64,000 nucleotides of DNA from Streptomyces sp. NBC_01197 (GTDB lineage Bacteria; Actinomycetota; Actinomycetes; Streptomycetales; Streptomycetaceae), in assembly GCF_036010505.1 (NCBI RefSeq), contig NZ_CP108569.1:4698501-4762500 (forward strand). Direction: 5' to 3'. Position 1 is the first letter of the stretch. Every line of letters starts with the position of its first letter. The notes beneath the pieces were generated by a model. It saw only the letters and a program-made list of their open reading frames with translations. It had not been told where the DNA came from and ran no database searches. Shown here piece by piece: positions 52,101-59,182 of this stretch. A program made the position numbers and the translations under genes.

Positions 52101-52983
52101 CGGCCGCGTCCTGCGGCTCGCGGACGCCACCGCCCCGGGATGGCAGGCCACCCTGGACGGCCGCGCGCTCACCAGGACGACCGTCGACGGCTGGGCCCAG
52201 GGGTTTGAACTCCCCACACAGGGCGGGAAGCTCGACGTCACCTACGACGAGCCCCTCACCCACACCCTCTGGGTCTGGGCGCAGGTGCTGCTGGCGGTCG
52301 TGCTGCTGGTGCTCGCCCTGCCCGGCCGCCGGGAGCGGATCGACGACGACCTCCCCGACGAGGAACTCGCCGTACCCGCCGAGCCGGTGGTGGGCGAGGG
52401 CCGCAGGGCCCGCAGACTGCGCGCCGCCGCCCAGGCCGAAGCCGAGGCGGCGGGGAGCCCGGACGCGACGGACGTAACGGGCGTCATGGGCATCACGGGA
52501 GCCACGGAGGACGGCCAGGCCGGCGAACCCGGCGAGCAGAGTCCGTATGCCCCCGCCGGACACCCCGCGGCGGATCCGTCGGCCCCCGCCGCCGATGACG
52601 ACGTCGCCCCGCAGTACGGGACGGAGGTCCCGCAGCAGCCCGCATACGGCGACTGGGAGCAGCCCGCGTACGTGACGGGCGACTACAGCCAGTACCCGGC
52701 CGGGCAGTACGACAACGAAGGCCACTACGGCAACGGCGGCCCGTACGCCCCCGGCCAGTACGGCCAGGACGAGTACGGCAACGAAGTGCAGTACGGCAAC
52801 GACGGCCAGGGAGGGGGAGGCCGGCCCGGCCAGGCCGGTCACTACGCAGATGGGCAGCAGCAGTACGACCCGTACCAGCAGCAGCCCGACGGCCAGTACG
52901 ACTCGTACGGCTACGCCCTGCCGCATCAGCAGCCCCCTTACCCCGACGAGAACGAGCACCGCCCCGACGGGAGCAACCAGTGA
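49153..52983 (+). CDS. Large polytopic glycosyltransferase family 2 protein
   Basis: A 1,276-aa membrane protein. Residues 30-300 are a GT-A domain (TAVLVTHDGARWLPDALAGL, WLWLLHDDCAPDPDAL with the DDxD-like metal site, GFDRRLPLMRDDVDLCWRAH). Then come about 12 hydrophobic segments (about 450-850), an extracellular beta-rich domain (about 870-1035), one further TM (about 1040-1062) and a roughly 210-residue Tyr/Gly/Gln/Asp-rich cytoplasmic tail. The layout suggests that a cytoplasmic transferase is fused to a GT-C-like membrane part. The ATG at 49153 has GGAGGGG about 13 bases upstream. It is coupled to the DUF5719 gene, which may be its extracellular partner. Product unknown. Confidence 0.82.
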   Translation: MSVHSQSTAPYEAATPAFAPAHPPEFPQHVVTAVLVTHDGARWLPDALAGLLGQERPVQNVVAADTGSADASASLVTEALGADRVLHLARRTGFGAAVDEAARTAGVLTPEELPYLKRPSGWDPVSRSWRDEAYDMPELPHGEPVQWLWLLHDDCAPDPDALTELLRVVDNDPHAVIVGPKLRGWYDRKQLLEVGVSIANSGRRWTGLDRREQDQGQHDQVRSVLSVSTAGMLIRRDVWEELGGFDRRLPLMRDDVDLCWRAHAAGHSVVVAPDAVLRHAEASARERRPIDCVGRSVASPHRVDKAGAVYTLLVNTRSRGLPYVMLRLVVGTLLRVIAYLVGKAPGQALDEVAGLVGTLLRPERILAARRKRGVGAVEASELRPLFPPPGATVKATAEQVAGHFGGSSDVEAGSRHGAVESGPGGDDADFLEIEQFARLKRIARKPAPVLFAVLLLVSFIACRALLGGGALAGGALLPAPDHVSELWNRYADVWHPLGTGGTQTAPPYLGILAVFSTVLLGHTGLALTLLLVCSVPLAGLTAYFASRPLTESRLLRAWGSIAYAFLPAATGALASGRLGTAVLAVLLPLIARCAVSAAGVRGERGSWRAVWAYAFLLTLTMAFTPVVWPLAVVIGIAVLALHRDELTAYGLRLLAVAGTPLLLLAPWSLSLLAGPSGFFREAGMEFGKGSASALDLLGMSPGGPKAAGGALLIGVVLAALAALLRGERQFAIRGAWAVALLGLVFSVLANSSGWAGPTTLVYGLALLAAAVLGAEGARERVATQSFGWRQPVAGLIAVAALLAPVIAAFSWMVSGADGPLERRDPVQVPAFVAEESGTRDQARTLILGGTSPSEVSYTLVRGSGGRLGDAELARAGGSSPRLDKIVSNLVAGSGADQSSQLSGYAIRYLLVRDGAPREMSRVLDATPGLSRLSQLDGSELWRVDRQVARATIVSGTSPDASSEPQSVAAGPVDIHTTVPAGKSGRVLRLADATAPGWQATLDGRALTRTTVDGWAQGFELPTQGGKLDVTYDEPLTHTLWVWAQVLLAVVLLVLALPGRRERIDDDLPDEELAVPAEPVVGEGRRARRLRAAAQAEAEAAGSPDATDVTGVMGITGATEDGQAGEPGEQSPYAPAGHPAADPSAPAADDDVAPQYGTEVPQQPAYGDWEQPAYVTGDYSQYPAGQYDNEGHYGNGGPYAPGQYGQDEYGNEVQYGNDGQGGGGRPGQAGHYADGQQQYDPYQQQPDGQYDSYGYALPHQQPPYPDENEHRPDGSNQ

Positions 52984-54494
52984 ACCGCACCGCCATCCCC
53001 CTCGCGGCGGCCGTCGCGGCCCTCGCGGCCATCACCGGTTTCGCCGTGGTCGACGCCCCGTCGGGCGCCGCCACCACGCGGCAGGCCGCCGCCCGGCTCC
53101 CCGTCGAGCGCTCCGCACTGGTCTGCCCGGCGCCCAGCACGTCGGATGTCGCCGAGACGTCGTACACCGCCTTCACCCCGGCCGGGAAGGGCGGCGGGTC
53201 CGACGGCAGCGCCGAGTTGCTGCCGTCGGTCACCGGCACGGGCGCGAAGACGAACGCCAAGGACAGCAAGGGCAAGGGCGGCGCACCGGATCAGGGGAAG
53301 CCCGTGATCTCGCTCAAGCAGCCGGGCAAGCCCGTCGTCGACCAGGAGTCCGGCGGCGATTCACCGGCGCTGATCGGTTCGGCCGACGGTCCACTGGCCC
53401 CCGGCTGGACCGTTCAGCAGACCACGACGGTCGACGCCGGCGGCTCACGCGGAGTGCTCGGCACCAACTGCACAGCACCGGACACGGACTTCTGGTTCCC
53501 GGGCGCCAGTACGGCGGCGTCCCGCCAGGACTATGTGCACCTCACCAACCCGGACGACAGCGCGGCCGTCGCCGACATCGAGCTGTACGGAAAGGACGGC
53601 GCCATCAAGTCCGAGGTGGGGGAGGGGATCACGGTCCCCGCGAAGTCGACGGTCCCGGTCCTGCTCTCCACGCTGACGCCCGATCCCGCCGACAACCTCA
53701 CCGTCCATGTCAGCACCCGTACCGGCCGGGTCGGCGCCGTGGTGCAGTCCATGGACGACAAGCTCGGCAGTGACTGGCTGCCCGCTTCCACCGCCCCGGC
53801 CGACAAGCTGGTCATCCCCGGGATCCCGGCGGACGCCACCTCCGTACGGCTGGTGGCCCTCGCCCCGGGCTCGGACGACATGGACCTCAAGGTCCAGCTG
53901 GCCGGCGCCGACGGCACGATCACCCCGGCCGGACACGAGACGCTGCACCTCAAGGCGGGCATGACCTCCTCCGCGGACCTGGGCGACGTGACCAGGGGCG
54001 CGGCGGGGTCGCTGGTGCTCTCCCCGTCGGGCGGCGGCAAGACGCCCGTGGTGGCCGCCCTGCGCGTGGTACGCGGCAAGGGCAGCAAGCAGGAGGTCGC
54101 CTTCATCCCGGCGACCGCACCGGTCGGCGACCGGGCATCGGTGGCCGACAACCGCTCCAAGGGCTCGGTGCTGTCGCTGGCGGCCCCGGGCGCCACGGCG
54201 AAGGTCAAGGTCACCTCATCGCCGGGCAGCGGCGGTGGTTCCTCGGTCGTCAAGACGTACACGGTCAAGGGCGGTACGACGCTCGCGGTCAAGCCGACCC
54301 CGCCGCCCGGACTCAAGGGCTCGTACGCGCTGACGGTCGAGCCGATGGCGGGCAGCGGCCAGTTCTACGCGTCGCGGATGCTCGAACTCCCGCAGAACGG
54401 GATCCCGATGTTCACGGTGCAGACGCTCCCGGACGACCGGGGAACGGTCTCCGTGCCGCGTGCCCAGCAGGATCTGTCACTGCTGGACGACTGA
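52980..54494 (+). CDS. DUF5719 family secreted protein
   Basis: A 504-aa exported protein. The N-terminal hydrophobic segment (about 5-25) is a signal peptide or anchor. A Lys/Gly-rich spacer (about 75-120) leads into repeated beta-sandwich-like domains (for example DYVHLTNPDDSAAVADIELYG, LTVHVSTRTGRVGAVVQSMD). I recognise DUF5719, an actinobacterial family encoded next to the large glycosyltransferase. The GTG start overlaps the upstream stop by 4 bases, so the pair is co-translated and the products probably work together at the membrane. No catalytic residues were identified. Confidence 0.72.
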   Translation: MNRTAIPLAAAVAALAAITGFAVVDAPSGAATTRQAAARLPVERSALVCPAPSTSDVAETSYTAFTPAGKGGGSDGSAELLPSVTGTGAKTNAKDSKGKGGAPDQGKPVISLKQPGKPVVDQESGGDSPALIGSADGPLAPGWTVQQTTTVDAGGSRGVLGTNCTAPDTDFWFPGASTAASRQDYVHLTNPDDSAAVADIELYGKDGAIKSEVGEGITVPAKSTVPVLLSTLTPDPADNLTVHVSTRTGRVGAVVQSMDDKLGSDWLPASTAPADKLVIPGIPADATSVRLVALAPGSDDMDLKVQLAGADGTITPAGHETLHLKAGMTSSADLGDVTRGAAGSLVLSPSGGGKTPVVAALRVVRGKGSKQEVAFIPATAPVGDRASVADNRSKGSVLSLAAPGATAKVKVTSSPGSGGGSSVVKTYTVKGGTTLAVKPTPPPGLKGSYALTVEPMAGSGQFYASRMLELPQNGIPMFTVQTLPDDRGTVSVPRAQQDLSLLDD

Positions 54495-54579
54495 AGGGGG
54501 ATGGTGGCGGGCCGCCGAAGGGGAACGGCGGGCCGCCGGACGGAAGCGGCCGGCCGCCGGGCTCGTCCTGCCCGTACCG

Positions 54580-55038
54580 TCAGTCCTGTCCATACCGCGG
54601 ATCGACCGACTCCGGTGCCAGGCCGAGCAGTTCGGCGACCTGCTCCACGACGACCTCGTGCACCAGCAGCGCCCGCTCGTCGCGGTTCTTGGTGCGGATC
54701 TCGACGGGACGCCGGTAGACGACGATCTGCGCGGGCCGGTCCTTCTCGGCGGAGACCGCGCTGCCGAGCGGCACTGTGGTCTCGCCGGGCCACTCGTCGA
54801 TGCTTTCGGCGCCCTCGACCCGCGGGACGTCGAGCACCAGGAAGTCGACTTCGGAGAGTTGGGGCCAGCGCCGTTCCAGGCGTTCGACGGAGTCCGCGAC
54901 CAGATCGCGGAAGGAGTCCCCGCGGCTGGTCGAGAGCGGAACCTGCGGCGGGGCCACGGGCCCGCGCATCCCCCGGCCGTGCCGGTCGCGGCGGCGCGGC
55001 CGGGGCTCGGCGGGCTGGGGCGGAAGTGAGCTGTCCAT
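54580..55038 (-). CDS. Metallopeptidase-family (zincin-like) protein with altered metal motif
   Basis: A 152-aa soluble protein of the PF06262-type zincin family. After a basic disordered N-terminus (1-35) come DLVADSVERLERRWPQLSEV and VDFLVLDVP, then IVVYRRPVEIRTKNRDERAL and the helix that normally holds HExxH. Here that helix reads LVHEVVVEQVAELLG: His127 and Glu128 are present but the second His is Val131, so a standard zinc site cannot form. The start is ATG 55038 or the adjacent GTG 55041; TACCCT ends 6 bases before the GTG, leaderless-like. Same neighbour as the mycobacterial Rv3259 region. Confidence 0.7.
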   Translation of the reverse strand: MDSSLPPQPAEPRPRRRDRHGRGMRGPVAPPQVPLSTSRGDSFRDLVADSVERLERRWPQLSEVDFLVLDVPRVEGAESIDEWPGETTVPLGSAVSAEKDRPAQIVVYRRPVEIRTKNRDERALLVHEVVVEQVAELLGLAPESVDPRYGQD

Positions 55039-55358
55039 CACTGACGCAGGGTAGCTCTCCGTGCGACGCGGCGAGGCCGACGGCCGTGGTGCAGCCGTCA
55101 TGTCGCGGAATGAGCATTCCGGACAGGTTCACGATCGGCGGCCGGGCTGCTTTCGATCGACGGTCTCGCACCGGCTGACTGGATATCGCCGGGGGAATGA
55201 CTGGATTTGATTCGTCACTCGCTGTATGCGCCTGCACCCGTGCAGGTCAAGCGAGTTGCCGCCGGGCCGAGTGGGGCAGGGTTCGTGCCCCGACACGGTG
55301 GAGTGACGCCGGGGCGAGTCGTCGCGGCCCGCTCAAGAGTGCGGTACCGTCCAATACC
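55039..55358. promoter_or_regulatory. 320-bp divergent promoter region
   Basis: No gene seen. Both ends carry -10-like hexamers close to the start codons: TACCCT on the minus strand (55048-55053) and TACCGT on the plus strand (55345-55350, 8 bases before the GTG). Nothing else stands out. Confidence 0.35.
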
Positions 55359-55733
55359 GTGAGCCCTGTACGTCGCTGTTCTCGCACCGCGTGCGGCCGC
55401 CCCGCCGTCGCAACGCTGACGTACGTCTACGCCGACTCGACCGCGGTTCTCGGTCCGCTCGCGACTTACGCTGAGCCCCACTGCTATGACCTGTGCGCCG
55501 AGCACGGCGAGCGGCTGACCGCCCCGCGCGGCTGGGAGGTCGTCCGTCTCACCGACGGCTCGGCCCCCGTCAGGCCCAGCGGTGACGATCTCGAAGCGCT
55601 CGCCAACGCCGTACGGGAAGCCGCCAGACCGCACGAGCGCGCACCCGAGCCCGGTAGTGGCGCCCGCCAGACCGCACAGGCCGAGAGCGGGCGACGCGGC
55701 CACCTCCGTGTACTGCGCTCTCCGGAGTCCTGA
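55359..55733 (+). CDS. DUF3499 family protein
   Basis: A 124-aa protein with four conserved Cys in two pairs: RRCSRTACGRPA near the N-terminus and HCYDLCAEHGERL at about residues 43-55, likely a structural zinc site. The segment TAPRGWEVVRL follows, and the rest is a variable charged tail. DUF3499 is an actinobacterial family (the mycobacterial member lies between manB and the metallopeptidase gene, as here). Function unknown. GTG start with TACCGT 8 bases upstream and no ribosome-binding site. Confidence 0.8.
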   Translation: MSPVRRCSRTACGRPAVATLTYVYADSTAVLGPLATYAEPHCYDLCAEHGERLTAPRGWEVVRLTDGSAPVRPSGDDLEALANAVREAARPHERAPEPGSGARQTAQAESGRRGHLRVLRSPES

Positions 55734-55812
55734 CCCCGGCTCTCACCCCCGCTTCCCGGGCCTCGCCTCCCCTCCCGCTCCCTGGGCCCCCCCCCACCGC
55801 TTCGCGGCCCCC

Positions 55813-56034
55813 GGCTCCCCGCAACTACTGGCGGCCGCCAACAGCCCGGGCGGGATCCTGGGCAAGATGATCTCTCCGCAGAACCTGACCATCACGTGCG
55901 CGGTGGTGGGTCTCAGGGGGCAGGAGGGAGCTCTGCTGCGCAGGGTGCTGCCGTGGAGTCCGGGGCTGTTCCTTGTGATGTGTCTGGTCGTCATGGCGCA
56001 GAGCAGGGCGGTCCTGAGCTGGATGCTGCCGTGA
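55813..56034 (+). pseudogene. C-terminal remnant of an L-lactate permease (LctP/LldP)
   Basis: The frame reads PQLLAAANSPGGILGKMISP, then QNLTITCAVVGLRGQEGALL, RRVLPWSPGLFLVMCLVV and ends SRAVLSWMLP. This is the characteristic end of bacterial L-lactate permeases (about 550 aa), here only about 73 residues. Upstream sequence (55734-55812) is a pyrimidine-rich non-coding stretch with no permease similarity, and no start signal fits. A small membrane peptide could in principle still be made from an internal ATG at 55867. Confidence 0.75.
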
Positions 56035-56156
56035 GGGAGCGCTTGCGCCCGGCGCGCGCCGGGCGGCGGCTCCGATGTGCCGAGAGTCCCGATTCTCCCA
56101 GGTAGTTTGATGGGCGATGGGCCCGTAGGGACAGAGCGGATATCAGGAGGACCGAC

Positions 56157-57530
56157 GTGGCTGGTGCTGTCGATTTGTCGCAGGTCGTGAAGGCGTACGA
56201 CGTACGAGGTGTCGTGCCCGACCAGTGGGACGAGTCGCTGGCCGAGCTGTTCGGGGCCGCCTTCGTGCAGGTGACGGACGCGTCGGCGATCGTCGTCGGC
56301 CACGACATGCGCCCCTCGTCGCCCGGCCTGTCCGGAGCCTTCGCGCGTGGCGCGGCGGCGCGCGGCGCGGAGGTCACCCTCATCGGCCTCTGCTCCACCG
56401 ACCAGTTGTACTTCGCGTCCGGCCAATTCGACCTGCCCGGAGCGATGTTCACGGCCTCGCACAACCCGGCCCGGTACAACGGCATCAAGATGTGCCGGGC
56501 CGGGGCCTCGCCGGTCGGGCAGGACACGGGCCTGGCGGAGATCCGTACGCTCGTCGAGACCTGGTCCGCGACGGGCGCCCCCGGGGCCGCACCGACTCCC
56601 GGAACCATCACCGAGCGTGACACGTTGAAGGAGTACGCGGCCCACCTCCTCTCCCTGGTCGACCTCTCGGCGATCCGCCCGCTGAAAGTCGTGGTGGACG
56701 CGGGGAACGGCATGGGCGGACATACCGTCCCCACGGTGCTCGCCCCGCTCCCGCTCGATGTGGTCCCCCTCTACTTCGAGCTGGACGGGACATTCCCCAA
56801 CCACGAGGCCAATCCGCTGGACCCGGCGAACCTCGTCGACCTCCAGGCGAAGGTCCGCGAGACCGGCGCGGACCTCGGCCTGGCTTTCGACGGGGACGCG
56901 GACCGCTGCTTCGTCATCGACGAGCGCGGTGAGGGCGTCTCGCCGTCCGCCATCACCGCTCTGGTGGCCGCCCGCGAACTGGCCGCGCACCCCGGCGGCA
57001 CGGTCATCCACAACCTGATCACCTCCTGGTCGGTCCCCGAAGTCGTACGGGAGAACGGCGGCACCCCCGTCCGCACCCGGGTGGGGCACTCCTTCATCAA
57101 GCAGGAGATGGCCACGACCGGGGCGATCTTCGGCGGCGAGCACTCGGCGCACTACTACTTCCGCGAGTTCTGGAACGCCGACACCGGCATGCTCGCGGCG
57201 CTCCACGTCCTGGCCGCCCTGGGCAACCAGCCGGGGCCCCTCTCGGAGCTGGTCGCCCCGTACGACCGCTACACCGGATCCGGCGAGATCAACTCCGAGG
57301 TCACCGACCAGGCGGCCACCACAGCGCTGGTACGGGAGGCGTACGAACCCCGAGCCGGCATCACGACGGACGGCCTGGACGGCCTGACCGTGACGTCCGC
57401 GGACTGGTGGTTCAACCTCCGCCCGTCCAACACCGAGCCGCTGCTGAGGCTGAACGTGGAGGCACGGGACGAGGCGATGATGGCCGGGATCCGTGACGAG
57501 GTACTCCGTCTGGTGCGCGGGACCGGCTGA
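56157..57530 (+). CDS. manB: Phosphomannomutase/phosphoglucomutase
   Basis: A 457-aa alpha-D-phosphohexomutase that interconverts mannose-6-phosphate and mannose-1-phosphate. The phosphoserine loop is FTASHNPARYNGIK (about residue 103), the Mg site is DGDADRCF (about 245), the sugar-binding loop is GGEHSAHYYF, and the phosphate-binding loop is RPSNTEPLLR. The GTG has an AGGAGG ribosome-binding site at ideal spacing. It heads a likely operon of manB, Trm112-like, SIS and manA genes. With ManA and ManC it supplies GDP-mannose. The symbol follows Streptomyces use; mycobacteria call it pmmA/manB. Confidence 0.93.
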   Translation: MAGAVDLSQVVKAYDVRGVVPDQWDESLAELFGAAFVQVTDASAIVVGHDMRPSSPGLSGAFARGAAARGAEVTLIGLCSTDQLYFASGQFDLPGAMFTASHNPARYNGIKMCRAGASPVGQDTGLAEIRTLVETWSATGAPGAAPTPGTITERDTLKEYAAHLLSLVDLSAIRPLKVVVDAGNGMGGHTVPTVLAPLPLDVVPLYFELDGTFPNHEANPLDPANLVDLQAKVRETGADLGLAFDGDADRCFVIDERGEGVSPSAITALVAARELAAHPGGTVIHNLITSWSVPEVVRENGGTPVRTRVGHSFIKQEMATTGAIFGGEHSAHYYFREFWNADTGMLAALHVLAALGNQPGPLSELVAPYDRYTGSGEINSEVTDQAATTALVREAYEPRAGITTDGLDGLTVTSADWWFNLRPSNTEPLLRLNVEARDEAMMAGIRDEVLRLVRGTG

Positions 57531-57704
57531 CGGGAGGCCGTTGCCCGGGTGCATCCCGCCGGCACCGCATCCCGCCGACACCCCGCTCCGCGTGGCCGCG
57601 CCCGCCCACCCGAACCGTCCGATGCCCCGCACCTGCCCCGCCCCGGCGGTACGCTGACCTGGCCCAACCCGTATGCCAAACCGTACGTCCGAAGGGACCA
57701 CCCC

Positions 57705-57890
57705 ATGCCGCTCGAAGCCGGTCTCCTGGAGATCCTCGCCTGCCCGGTCTGTCACTCCCCGCTCAACGACCAGTCGGCAGCCGAGGAGAACCCGGAGCTG
57801 ATCTGTACCGGTAAGGAGTGCGGTCTCGCGTACCCCGTCCGCGACGGCATTCCGGTCCTGCTCGTCGACGAGGCCCGCCGGCCCGCGTAA
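57705..57890 (+). CDS. Trm112-family small zinc protein
   Basis: A 61-aa protein with two Cys pairs (CPVC at about 13-16 and CTGKEC at about 35-40) and the typical ending [16 protein letters not shown]. Trm112-like proteins are zinc-binding partners that stabilise methyltransferases; bacterial members are often encoded beside manB or lpxK. A GAAGGG ribosome-binding site lies 8 bases before the ATG. It is too short for an enzyme. Its partner here is unknown. Confidence 0.85.
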   Translation: MPLEAGLLEILACPVCHSPLNDQSAAEENPELICTGKECGLAYPVRDGIPVLLVDEARRPA

Positions 57891-57944
57891 GGCACCCCGC
57901 CCCACGCACGCACCCGTACGCAAGGCGAATCGGAGGCAGACCCG

Positions 57945-59075
57945 ATGCTCGACGAGTCGTTGCTCGACGCCCCGGAAGCGCTGGCCCGAGCCGACCGCCG
58001 CGGACTCCTCCGCGGCGCAGCCGAGGCCGGAGCCCGTGTCCGTACCGCCGCCCGGAACGCGGCCGAGGCCGGCCTCGCCGACCTGAACCCGGAAGGGCGG
58101 CCGCGCGCCGTACTCGTCGCCGGTTCCGGCGCCGCCGCGACCGGTGTGGCCGACCTCCTCACCGCCCTGGCCGGTGCGGCGGCCCCGGTCACCCGGCTGC
58201 ACCCCACGGGGGTGGCCCCCGCCGCGGGCGCACTGCGCTGGACCCTGCCCGGCTGGGCCGGATCCGTTGACCTGCTGCTCGTCGTCACCGCCGACGGCTC
58301 GGAGCCGGGCCTCGCGCTCCTCGCGGAACAGGCATACCGGCGCGGCTGCACGGTCGTCGGCGTCGCCCCGCGCCGCTCGCCGCTGACCGAGGCGGTCAAC
58401 GGGGCGCACGGCCTCGTCGTACCGATGGCCGAAGCGCCGTACGAGGAGGAGACCGAGGCGCCCTTCACCGGGGTCGGCCCCGGTGCGCTGTGGGCCCTGC
58501 TCACCCCGCTGCTGGTCCTGCTCGACCGGGTCGGCCTGGTCACCGCACCGCCCGAAACCCTGCAGCAGGTGGCCGACCGGCTGGACAGCACGGCGGAACG
58601 CTGCGGTCCGGCCATCGCCACCTACAGCAACCCCGCTAAGACCCTGGCCTCGGAACTCGCCGACTCCCTCCCGCTCATCTGGACCGAAGGCGCGTCCGCG
58701 GCCCCCGTCGGCCGCCGCTTCGCCGCCGTACTGACCGAGCTGGCGGGCCGCCCCGCTCTCGCCGCCGAACTGCCCGAGGCCCTGCCCGCGCACGGCGCGC
58801 TGCTCGTCGGCCCCTTCGCTGGCGACGCCGACCCGGACGACTTCTTCCGCGACCGGGTGGACGACCCGCAGGCGCTGCACGCCCGGGTGGTGCTCGTACG
58901 CGACCGTCCGGCGGGGGGCCTCACCGCGGCCCCGGCCGCCCGCGAGGTCGCGCTGGCCCAGGACACACCGATCAGCGAGCTGGAACCGGAGGAGGGCAGC
59001 GAGCTGGAATGCCTCGCGGAGCTCCTCGCGGTCACCGATTTCGCCGCCGCCTACGCCGCTCTTGCCACGGCCTGA
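57945..59075 (+). CDS. SIS-domain protein, TobH/phosphomannose-isomerase-like
   Basis: A 376-aa protein with two tandem SIS-type subdomains (about 50-190, with VLVAGSGAAATGVADLL, and about 215-340, with SLPLIWTEGAS). It belongs to the group annotated as bifunctional phosphoglucose/phosphomannose isomerase or TobH. Good GAGG ribosome-binding site before the ATG. Genes of this type sit between manB and manA in many actinobacteria, as here, but the catalytic residues of true isomerases are not clearly kept, so a regulatory or sugar-binding role is possible. Confidence 0.78.
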   Translation: MLDESLLDAPEALARADRRGLLRGAAEAGARVRTAARNAAEAGLADLNPEGRPRAVLVAGSGAAATGVADLLTALAGAAAPVTRLHPTGVAPAAGALRWTLPGWAGSVDLLLVVTADGSEPGLALLAEQAYRRGCTVVGVAPRRSPLTEAVNGAHGLVVPMAEAPYEEETEAPFTGVGPGALWALLTPLLVLLDRVGLVTAPPETLQQVADRLDSTAERCGPAIATYSNPAKTLASELADSLPLIWTEGASAAPVGRRFAAVLTELAGRPALAAELPEALPAHGALLVGPFAGDADPDDFFRDRVDDPQALHARVVLVRDRPAGGLTAAPAAREVALAQDTPISELEPEEGSELECLAELLAVTDFAAAYAALATA

Positions 59076-59182
59076 ACGAGAACCGCACGGACCTCTCGCG
59101 CCCGCCGCCCCCGTACAGCAGGACCACAACCGTCCGCCGAGCGACCCGCACCGCCGCCCCCAGCAGCCCGGAAAGTAGCTTC

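Noticed and set aside
52380..52983. Repeat-rich 3' end of the large glycosyltransferase as a separate gene
   Set aside because: The frame is continuous with the membrane domain and no start signals occur inside.
55743..59129. Long antisense open frame of 1,128 codons opposite manB, the SIS gene and manA
   Set aside because: It has no recognisable domain, an Arg/Gly/Val-biased composition typical of GC-rich antisense frames, and covers four well-supported genes.
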